Origin: Silvibacterium sp.
Lineage (GTDB): Bacteria; Acidobacteriota; Terriglobia; Terriglobales; Acidobacteriaceae
Reading direction: 5' to 3'
Assembly: GCA_019234945.1 (NCBI GenBank)
Contig: JAFAKX010000140.1
Span: 1 to 45,102, forward strand
Length of the DNA: 45,102 nucleotides
Every line of letters begins with the position of its first letter. Position 1 is the stretch's first letter. Shown here one piece after another: positions 8,183-15,386 of the stretch. The translations under genes and the position numbers were made by a program. Under the pieces are notes generated by a model. That model searched no databases and was not told the origin of the DNA. It was given only the letters and a program-made list of their open reading frames with translations.

Positions 8183-9742
8183 ATGGATGGGGCTCGCGCT
8201 GCTCTTGCTGATCTGACCAGGCTGGATCGAACAGCGCTCGAAGCTCTGATCGTAGCGCAGCAGAGCGAGCTGAGTGCACAGCAGGAAAAGCTACGCAGCC
8301 GCGATGGCGAGATCGAACATCTGAAGCTGGTCATCGCCAAGCTGCGGCGCATGATGTTCGGCACGAAGAGCGAGAAGATTACGCGCGAGATCGAGCAGCT
8401 GGAGATGAAGCTCGAAGAGCTGGAGACGTGCCAGAGCGAACGCGCCGCAACCACATCGACAGTCGCAGATACTAGAAGCAGGCCAACGCGGCGACCGCTG
8501 CCCGAGCACCTGCCGCGCGAAGTGCATACGCATCTGCCTCGACAAGACAGCTGTGAGCAGTGCGGCGGTGAGCTGCGCAAGCTGGGTGAAGATGTCTCCG
8601 AGATGCTGGAGTACATCCCGGCCAGCTTCAAGGTGATTCGCCACGTACGCCCGAAGTTGAGCTGCACGAAGTGTGACGTGATCGTCGAAGCGCCAGCGCC
8701 CTCACGACCTATCGAGCGTGGACTTGCCGGACCAGGGCTGCTGGCGCATGTACTGGTTTCGAAATATGCAGATCATTTGCCGCTGTATCGCCAGTCGGAG
8801 ATTTATGCTCGCGCAGGCGTCGAACTGGATCGCTCAACGCTGGCCGACTGGGTCGGAGGTGCGAGCCACTTACTCGCTCCATTAGTCGATAAAGTCCGCA
8901 AGCATGTGCTGGCAGCATCGAAGCTGCACGCCGACGATACACCTGTCCCGGTGCTGGCCCCGGGCATGGGCAAGACCAAAACTGCACGGCTCTGGACCTA
9001 TGTGCGCGATGATCGCCCCGCAGGCGACACTACCGCGCCCGCCGTGTGGTTCGCTTACTCAGAAGACCGCAAGGGCGAACATCCGAAGCAGCACCTGAGC
9101 CAGTTCTCCGGCATCCTGCAGGCCGATGGCTACGCCGGTTTTCATCATCTCTATGAAGGCGGCAGGATCCAGGAAGCCGCATGCTGGGCACACGTCCGAC
9201 GCAAGTTCTATGACATCCACGTGGCCAACGGCTCTGCGATCGCAGCTGAAGCGATCCAACGCATCGGAGCACTTTATGACATCGAGAGCGAGGTCCGCGG
9301 CAAGCCTGCTGAGCTACGCTGCGAAATTCGCCAGGCGCGGGCTCGTCCCCTGATGGACGATCTTCATCGCTGGTTCAACAGAACACTTACAGGTCTGTCC
9401 CGCAAGTCTGATACCGCCGCAGCGATTCGCTATGCGCTCTCGCGCTGGCGTGCGCTCACCCGTTATCTCGATGATGGGTCGATCGAGATGGACAACTCCG
9501 TCGCCGAACGTGCTCTGCGCACTGTGGCCCTGGGCCGCAAGAACTATCTCTTCGCCGGTTCTGATGCTGGCGGAGAACGCGCAGCTGCGATCTATACTCT
9601 GCTTGGAACCGCGAAGCTCAATGGCCTCGATCCGGAACTCTACGTCCGCCGCGTGCTCGAACAGATCGCCGACCACCCAATCAACCGCATCCACGAGCTC
9701 CTGCCCTGGAATCTCATCGCACCTCAGAACGATCTCGCCTGA
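8183..9742 (+). CDS. tnpC: IS66 family DDE transposase TnpC
   Basis: The start is placed at the ATG at 8183 (MDGARAAL), giving 519 residues; the frame is open upstream to 8051. The protein has an N-terminal coiled-coil (IVAQQSELSAQQEKLRSRDGE), the conserved RRMMFGTKSEK block, a zinc-ribbon-like pair (CEQCGG and CTKCD), and then the IS66 DDE domain. Likely catalytic acids are Asp251 or 252 (HADDTPVPV), Asp315 (ADGYAGF) and Glu442 (SVAERALR). The C-terminal GLDPELYVRRVLEQIADHP and LLPWNL blocks are intact. The TGA at 9740 overlaps the first bases of a 15-bp inverted repeat. Confidence 0.95.
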   Translation: MDGARAALADLTRLDRTALEALIVAQQSELSAQQEKLRSRDGEIEHLKLVIAKLRRMMFGTKSEKITREIEQLEMKLEELETCQSERAATTSTVADTRSRPTRRPLPEHLPREVHTHLPRQDSCEQCGGELRKLGEDVSEMLEYIPASFKVIRHVRPKLSCTKCDVIVEAPAPSRPIERGLAGPGLLAHVLVSKYADHLPLYRQSEIYARAGVELDRSTLADWVGGASHLLAPLVDKVRKHVLAASKLHADDTPVPVLAPGMGKTKTARLWTYVRDDRPAGDTTAPAVWFAYSEDRKGEHPKQHLSQFSGILQADGYAGFHHLYEGGRIQEAACWAHVRRKFYDIHVANGSAIAAEAIQRIGALYDIESEVRGKPAELRCEIRQARARPLMDDLHRWFNRTLTGLSRKSDTAAAIRYALSRWRALTRYLDDGSIEMDNSVAERALRTVALGRKNYLFAGSDAGGERAAAIYTLLGTAKLNGLDPELYVRRVLEQIADHPINRIHELLPWNLIAPQNDLA

Positions 9743-9784
9743 TCTCAAGTGTCCACTTCGCCAACTTGATGGACACTTGAGATC
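9741..9784 (+). repeat. 15-bp perfect inverted repeat behind tnpC
   Basis: The arms GATCTCAAGTGTCCA (9741-9755) and its exact complement (9770-9784) enclose a 14-base loop. The left arm begins within the tnpC stop codon. There is no T tract after it, so it is not a classical terminator. It could terminate or protect tnpC mRNA, isolate the passenger ORF, or be a relic of a nested end. Confidence 0.85.
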
Positions 9785-9870
9785 CATTCCTGCCTCTCAC
9801 GGCCTCCAGCGACGTGTACCGCTGAGCCAGGGATCTGTGGGCAGTAGAATGGCGAAAGAGGTGCAACGTC

Positions 9871-10134
9871 ATGGCGTACCGCAAGATCAACGTGGAATTA
9901 GTCGTATTTGCAGACGAAGCTGATTCCGTTGTAGCGGAATTGAACTCGGCTATCGATCGGCTGGAAGATGCGCACACAATTTTCGGCGGTGGAATTAAAA
10001 CTGCCGCTGTTCAGCACAGCGGAACACGAAGGAAATCGGCGCTGATGCATACCCTTGCGGCAGCAGATACGGCAGCGGCTGCGTTCAAATTAGCAGGTGA
10101 GAAGGTTGCTGGCGCCTACAAGAAAGTCATCTGA
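9871..10134 (+). CDS. IS66 passenger ORF, 87-aa protein of unknown function
   Basis: This ORF lies between tnpC and the right inverted repeat, so it travels with the element. GAGGTG sits 8 bases before the ATG. The product is small and soluble with a beta-alpha start (INVELVVFADEADSVVAELNSAIDRLE), a central FGGGI turn followed by an alkaline TRRKSALMHT stretch, and an Ala-rich C-terminal helix. It has no signal peptide or cysteines. IS66 elements often carry such extra genes, but I do not know a function. Possible roles are transposition control or a beneficial cargo; neither is shown by the sequence. Confidence 0.72.
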   Translation: MAYRKINVELVVFADEADSVVAELNSAIDRLEDAHTIFGGGIKTAAVQHSGTRRKSALMHTLAAADTAAAAFKLAGEKVAGAYKKVI

Positions 10135-10267
10135 TGCCAGTTTGGCGCCCCCTCTGAGCCCGCTCCGTGCCGCCTAATGGACAGAATCAATCCGCGAAGT
10201 CTCCATAGATAAAGTAGTGGACAGAACACTCCTCCATTCATGCGACCTGGTCAGACCGGACGCTTAC

Positions 10268-10275
10268 GATTAACC
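10268..10275. repeat. Right copy of IS66 target-site duplication
   Basis: GATTAACC directly after the right inverted repeat is identical to 7322-7329. The two perfect copies argue for a simple insertion without later rearrangement. Confidence 0.93.
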
Positions 10276-10373
10276 TAATGTACGAGGATTTGAAAACTAG
10301 TTTTTGTTCGCCGAGACACGCATTGTCTGCCTGCCGCAGGCCAACCGCTAATTCTTCAGTGTCGAAGATCTGC

Positions 10374-13300
10374 TCAGACCGGCGCGCCGGCCCGGGCTAA
10401 TTCATCGAGCGGGACAGTGGATTCGGGATAAATCGGCAAAACGATGGAGAATACCGTTCCTCTTCTCTCTCCGTAGTCCTGCGATTTCATCTGAATCGTT
10501 CCGTGGTGCTTCTCGATTATCTGCTTCGCTGCCCAAAGTCCAAGCCCTGTTCCCACCGTGCCTTTTGTGGTAAAGAACGGCTCGAAAAGGTGCTCACGCG
10601 ACATTCGACCAATTCCTCTTCCGTTGTCCGAGATGGTGATGCGCACTCGCTGAGTTCCTTCACCGCTGCGGGCGGAGACGCGTATTCTGATCCTGCCCTG
10701 CTCATCGAGAGCGTCAAGGCTGTTTGTCAGAAGATTCGAAAATACCTGCCGCAACTCGCCCGCAACAGCCACGGTGTTTACGTCTGCACGCCATTCATTC
10801 TGAATAATGGCGCGTTTACTGCTGATCTTGCCTTTTAACAAGTCAATCGCAGATTCCAACAATGCATTGATCGAAGTGAGCGCCGGTGCATTGGATTCTC
10901 GATAAAAACCCAGTGACTGGCGCGTGATGTGCGCTACTCGTTTGAGCTCAGCTTCAGCCATCTCCAGGTTCTGTCGTGCGGATTCTGGCAAATCACTCAT
11001 GTTCAAGGCGATGAACACCAAATTGGTCAGGGCCTCGAGCGGGTTATTGATTTCATGCGCAATAGTCGCAGCCATCCGTCCCAGAGAAGCCAGCTTCTCA
11101 CTCCGGATAAGCGCCTCCTGGGCCTGCTTGCGAGCCGTAATGTCGGTTGCAGCACCAAACCATTCGACGAGTTCACCGCTTCCGTCCAGCAGCGGGACGG
11201 CACGCGAATAGGACCACCCCTGGCTGCCGTCCACTCGCAAAACCCGGTGCTCCAGTTCGAATACGCTCTTGGTGCGAATGGATTCTCCAATTGCCGCCAT
11301 CACTCGCGGCCGGTCATCCGGATGAATGTATTTCTGCAGCCATCCGCAGTCTGGTTCACCTTCATCGGCCATGAAATCCCTTCCGCGCAATTGACGCATC
11401 TCCGACCAATCCGGGCTCATGCGATAGTGCACATCGGAACTGGCTGCCGCCAGCGCGCGGAAGCGCATCTCGCTCTCGCGCACCTGATTTTCCGTCTTGC
11501 GGCGCAGTCGCGAAAGTGCCAGATGACTTTCCACACGCACCAGCAACTCACGCGCTGAAAACGGCTTCACCATGTAGTCGTCCGCTCCGGCTTGCAATCC
11601 CTCAACACGCGATTCTTCTCCGGCGCGCGCCGAAAGCAGAATTACCGGTGTGCCGCTAACATCGGTATTGCCTCGAATTGCTCGCAAGACAGCGAATCCA
11701 TCGAGACCGGCCATCATCACATCCGCAATCACAAGGCTGGGGCGGAGTTGTTTTACCGCCTGGATGGCCCCGAGGCCGTCGCTGGCCGTGTACACCCGAT
11801 AATGCTTGTCGAGCAGGCGCGACAAGTAGTCGCGCATATCAGCATTGTCGTCCGCTATAACCAGAACTTCTTTGTCGGCGGTGGGCTCCGTAAGGAGGGT
11901 CGTCTCTTCAAAGGTTCCATCATCGGTCGCCGACGGCGGTGCGTTGGCCAGCCACCGTTCAGCTTCGTGTACATACGCTTCCGCGGTAAGGGCCGTCGAA
12001 CCCGGCGGACGCGCCCCTCCGATCCGGTCCGCCGGCAAATGCGAAATCCCGAGGGGAAGGGACAGAATGAACTTGCTGCCTCGACCCAGTTCACTCTCTA
12101 TACGGACGCTTCCGCCATGCAGCCGGACCAGTTCCTGCACGAGCGCGAGCCCGATGCCACTGCCTTCGTAGGATCTTCCGCGCGCCCCGCGAATGCGGTG
12201 GAACCGCTTGAACAACTCGGGGACCTCCTCAGGTGGAATCCCCGTGCCGGTGTCGCTCACCGTAACTTCGACTGCGGAGTTCCGAAGCTGCATCGAAATA
12301 CCGATCTCACCTTCAAAGGTGAACTTAAAAGCATTGGAGAGCAGATTGAATACAATCTTCTCCCACATCTCCCGATCGACGTACACCATCTCTCCGAGCG
12401 GCGGGCAGTCGACCGTCAGCTTCAAACCGGCGCGCTCGATGATGGAGCGGAAAAGGCTCGCCAACTCTGCCGTCAGCAAGGAAAGATCAGCTGGCTCGAA
12501 CGAAGCCTGAATGCGCCCCGCCTCAATCCTCGAAAAGTCCAGCAGGGTGTTTACGAGTTTCAGCAGGCGCAAGGAATTCCGATGAGCGAACTCCAGGCGC
12601 TGGCGGCTGGAAGCCGACAGCTCTTCCTCTTCAGCCAGCATATCTTCCAGCGGACCCATCATCAGCGTGAGCGGTGTGCGGAATTCGTGGCTCACATTAC
12701 TGAAAAATGCCGTCTTGGCGCGATCGAGTTCAGCGAGCGCTTCGTTCTTCCTGCGCTCGTTTTCATACGCCTGCGCGCTGGCAATGGCAGTAGCTATCTG
12801 CGTTGACGCCAGCTCCAGAAAGCCCCGGTAATCGTCGTCGAACTTGAGTCTTGAGCTGATGCCCGCCACGAGAAAGCCGGCGAGTTGATGCGGCAAATTT
12901 GATTTGAGCGGAACCACAGCCGCGCTGTCGGGAGGATCCCTCCAGGGACCAGGGGGCAGACGATCAAACCTATGTGCCAAATCATCAACAACTACGATAT
13001 CCTCCCGCCGCCTGCACAACTCGAAGGGCCAGATTGCAGATTCATCGCGCAAGCTGATCAATTCCGGACAAAGAGCATCGCAGCCCTCGGTTCCCGCTTT
13101 GCCTGCCAGGTGTGCAAATTCTCCCTTCCCATCAAGCAGATACACCATGGCGAACGGTGCATCTTTGCTATAGGAGGCAAGGGTTGTGACGGCATTCGCG
13201 CATGCCTCTTCCGCTGTGCCGGTTTCTGCTGACCGCGAGCCGAGGTCACGCAGAACGAGGGTGCGGCGGTCACCCACGATCTTCTCGCTGATTTCGTGAA

Positions 13301-13751
13301 CAATGGCTATTACCCCACCGATTCCGCGCGGTGCCGTGGCATCCGGCACGGGGCTATAGGAGATGGTGAAGTGCGCTTCTTCCTGGTAGCCGTATCGGTT
13401 CACCTCGACCGGTATGTCCTCGATCCATGTGGCTGGTCCGCCTTCGAACGGCGACTCCGCCAACGGCCCGAGGACGCGATAGACCTCCGACCAGCATTCG
13501 CGGAACGGTTTGCCCAGGGCTGCGTGAGGGTGCTTATTGCCCAGTACTGGAATATATGCGTCGTTGTAAAGCTGGATAAAATCCGGACCCCACCACAGCA
13601 GAATAGGAAAGCTGTTCGCGAGCAGAAGCTTAGTCATCGTCTGCAGCGTCGGGGGCCAGTCGAAAGGATGCCCAAGCGGAGTGGACGACCAATCGAAGGC
13701 GCGCATCAGCGCGCCCATTTCTCCCCCGCCGGCGAAAAACTCATCGTGCAT
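10374..13751 (-). CDS. Hybrid histidine kinase with two kinase cores and a receiver domain
   Basis: The start is set at the ATG at 13751 (MHDEFFAGGGEMGALMRAFDW), giving 1125 residues; the frame is open to 14033 but that N-terminal part does not look conserved. Domain order is: PAS-like (about 20-150), GAF-like (175-325), HisKA with His355 (SHEFRTP), HATPase with NAFKF and DTGTGIP boxes (450-570), receiver with Asp677 (IADVMM, 629-745), PAS/PAC (770-875), second HisKA with His899 (IAHEINNP), and second HATPase (995-1110, SDNGRGIG and TGLGL). No membrane segment is seen, so it is cytoplasmic. Two complete transmitter cores around one receiver suggests an intramolecular relay. The IS66 copy lies 106 bp behind its stop. 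Confidence 0.9.
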   Translation of the reverse strand: MHDEFFAGGGEMGALMRAFDWSSTPLGHPFDWPPTLQTMTKLLLANSFPILLWWGPDFIQLYNDAYIPVLGNKHPHAALGKPFRECWSEVYRVLGPLAESPFEGGPATWIEDIPVEVNRYGYQEEAHFTISYSPVPDATAPRGIGGVIAIVHEISEKIVGDRRTLVLRDLGSRSAETGTAEEACANAVTTLASYSKDAPFAMVYLLDGKGEFAHLAGKAGTEGCDALCPELISLRDESAIWPFELCRRREDIVVVDDLAHRFDRLPPGPWRDPPDSAAVVPLKSNLPHQLAGFLVAGISSRLKFDDDYRGFLELASTQIATAIASAQAYENERRKNEALAELDRAKTAFFSNVSHEFRTPLTLMMGPLEDMLAEEEELSASSRQRLEFAHRNSLRLLKLVNTLLDFSRIEAGRIQASFEPADLSLLTAELASLFRSIIERAGLKLTVDCPPLGEMVYVDREMWEKIVFNLLSNAFKFTFEGEIGISMQLRNSAVEVTVSDTGTGIPPEEVPELFKRFHRIRGARGRSYEGSGIGLALVQELVRLHGGSVRIESELGRGSKFILSLPLGISHLPADRIGGARPPGSTALTAEAYVHEAERWLANAPPSATDDGTFEETTLLTEPTADKEVLVIADDNADMRDYLSRLLDKHYRVYTASDGLGAIQAVKQLRPSLVIADVMMAGLDGFAVLRAIRGNTDVSGTPVILLSARAGEESRVEGLQAGADDYMVKPFSARELLVRVESHLALSRLRRKTENQVRESEMRFRALAAASSDVHYRMSPDWSEMRQLRGRDFMADEGEPDCGWLQKYIHPDDRPRVMAAIGESIRTKSVFELEHRVLRVDGSQGWSYSRAVPLLDGSGELVEWFGAATDITARKQAQEALIRSEKLASLGRMAATIAHEINNPLEALTNLVFIALNMSDLPESARQNLEMAEAELKRVAHITRQSLGFYRESNAPALTSINALLESAIDLLKGKISSKRAIIQNEWRADVNTVAVAGELRQVFSNLLTNSLDALDEQGRIRIRVSARSGEGTQRVRITISDNGRGIGRMSREHLFEPFFTTKGTVGTGLGLWAAKQIIEKHHGTIQMKSQDYGERRGTVFSIVLPIYPESTVPLDELARAGAPV

Positions 13752-14510
13752 GAACGTGTCGGCATTCGACGATTGTCGGGACGTCTGCCCGACGGGCAAC
13801 GTTGCAGATCTCAATCCCTTATTCTCCAAGTGCGGCCCGGCCTCATCGATTGTGCCGCCTCGGACGATTCCACGGAAAAGTCCTATAGGCTCCCAGGTGA
13901 CACCAAGCTGGATGTGACTTAGGTGATTTTCGTTGTATCGGCAGGTTGTGATAACTGCCAGTTGATGCGGTACGCGTTCACATGGACTGGTCGCGCCCAG
14001 GTCAGACGACACCGCGTGAGTTGATATTCGCATTTAGCATCCGACTCAGTCGTTGCTGGAAAGCAAATATCTACTTCCTGCCGAGCAATCAGATGGTGAG
14101 AGCAGTGAACGCCAGGTGAGCGTGCTGGAAGACGCTGCAACGCGGTTGATTGAAACAAACAGCCATTGACAGACAAGAATTCCTGACAAAGGGTAATGAG
14201 AGTGCTACATTGGGCCGCGTAGGGGTCTCGGTGCTCCATGAGCATTTCCCCCACATTCCCTTGAGCGTTCTGCTACTGTGCCGGGCAATGTGATCCCTCT
14301 TGCTCATGCTCGGCTCCCTTTGTGCTGTGAGCGAGATCACAGTTGGTTCTTCGTTTCTTGAGGTACACCAAACTGATCAAATCTGAGCCGGACCACGGCG
14401 ACCATGCTGTTGGGCTGCGAACATGGGAACGGGCCGTAACAGAAGTCCAATGTGCGCTTGTGCCAATCGATGAAAAAGTGGGGAAATCGCGAAGTGGCGC
14501 GAGGTCGTAG
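13752..14510. other. Divergent regulatory gap between two sensor kinase genes
   Basis: About 760 bp separate the hybrid kinase start from the propeller sensor at 14511. The first 280 bp remain open in the hybrid kinase frame (to 14033). The rest has no supported gene. It contains the CRP-like palindrome at 14326-14341. The last 130 bp before 14511 resemble the region before the paralogous gene at 18625 (for example the shared CATGGGAA and GTGGCG-GAGGTCGT blocks). Confidence 0.5.
14326..14341. promoter_or_regulatory. CRP/FNR-family-like palindromic operator
   Basis: The sequence TGTGA-GCGAGA-TCACA is an exact match to the TGTGA-N6-TCACA consensus of CRP-family regulators, and one more base pair extends it on each side (C...G). 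It lies 170 bp before the ATG of the first propeller sensor kinase. No CRP-family regulator is in this window, so the assignment is by consensus only. Confidence 0.45.
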
Positions 14511-15386
14511 ATGAAATCTGCTCTTGCAGTCATTGCGGTTGCCACGCTCACGTTTCTGTTCGCTCCTTCTCCCGTTCTGGCGCTCAATCCCTCGCTCAAC
14601 ATCAGCCAGTACGCGCACACGGCGTGGACCTCCCGGGATGGGTTCTCGACTGGCAATATCTTCAGCATGGCTCAAACACCTGACGGGTATTTCTGGCTCG
14701 GCGGGGAGTTCGGCCTCTTCCGATTCGACGGTGTTCGCGCTGTGCCCTGGCACCCTCCTGCGGGGCAAGAGTTACCTGAGAAGTTCGCATTCCGACTGGC
14801 TGCCACACCCGACGGCACGCTTTGGATTGGCACGTTCTCGGGCCTCGCAAGCTGGGACGGCGTCAAAGTGACGCGTCACCCCGAATTGGCCGACAGGTTC
14901 GTGCAATCGCTGTTTGCGGACCACGAGGGCACGGTTTGGGCCGGCACCCAGGGCGGTGTAGATTCCTACGCCCGGCTTTGCGCCATGCGCCGCGGCTCCA
15001 GCGAGTGCTTCGGGGATGATGGCTCGCTCGGCAAAACGATCTGGACTATTTCGGAGGACCGTTCCGGCGCTCTATGGATCGGGGCAGACTCCGGCCTTTG
15101 GCGTTGGAAGCCCGGCCCTCCGTGGCACGCGGCGCCGGAGCCGCGGGATATCAGCGGCCTGGCGGAAATGGAAGACGGGCATATTTTAGCGTCGACATTC
15201 GGGGGCGGACTCATACAACTGGAAGACAGGTTGGGCGCGCATTCGATGCCCTATCCAATGCGGCCGCCGATTGGCTGGACGCGGCCGCTTGCCGGCCACG
15301 AACTCAACGCCAACAAGCTGCTGCGGGATCGCAAATGGCGGTTTGTGGATTGGAACCATGGAACATGGGCTCGTGCATTTGTATAA
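14511..15386 (+). CDS. N-terminal part of a frameshifted propeller sensor kinase
   Basis: This frame encodes the signal peptide (1-25, ending VLALNPS) and the first blades of a two-component-regulator propeller (Reg_prop). Repeated units such as GYFWLGGEFGLFRFDG, GTLWIGTFSGLASWDG, GTVWAGTQGGVD and GALWIGADSGLWRW are visible. At KLLRDR the frame is lost: an AAA run at 15333-15335 appears to carry one base too many. The paralog at 18625 reads KLLRDRDGGLWIG at the same point. Removing one A restores RNGGLWIG and joins this frame to 15271-18348. The normal product would be about 1278 residues. As written the peptide stops at 291 residues and would be an exported fragment. Confidence 0.8.
   Translation: MKSALAVIAVATLTFLFAPSPVLALNPSLNISQYAHTAWTSRDGFSTGNIFSMAQTPDGYFWLGGEFGLFRFDGVRAVPWHPPAGQELPEKFAFRLAATPDGTLWIGTFSGLASWDGVKVTRHPELADRFVQSLFADHEGTVWAGTQGGVDSYARLCAMRRGSSECFGDDGSLGKTIWTISEDRSGALWIGADSGLWRWKPGPPWHAAPEPRDISGLAEMEDGHILASTFGGGLIQLEDRLGAHSMPYPMRPPIGWTRPLAGHELNANKLLRDRKWRFVDWNHGTWARAFV

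Larger units (their letters stand above)
7330..10267 (+). mobile_element. Complete IS66-family insertion sequence, 2938 bp, with passenger gene
   Basis: The ends are defined by 11-bp perfect terminal inverted repeats (GTAAGCGTCCG at 7330-7340 and its complement at 10257-10267). They are flanked by the 8-bp direct repeat GATTAACC at 7322-7329 and 10268-10275. An 8-bp duplication and GTAA ends are standard for IS66. Inside are tnpA, tnpB and tnpC in order, then a long inverted repeat and an 87-codon ORF that is not part of the basic transposase set. The direct repeat TGGACAGAA occurs twice near the right end (10178 and 10218). All reading frames are intact, so the element may be active or recently inserted. 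Confidence 0.95.

Noticed and set aside
9314-9787. Long minus-strand open frame inside the IS66 tnpC gene
   Set aside because: It is the antisense shadow of a high-quality coding frame with intact family motifs.
11592-12806. A 404-codon plus-strand frame inside the hybrid kinase
   Set aside because: Shadow frame; the minus strand carries receiver, HATPase and HisKA motifs over the same bases.
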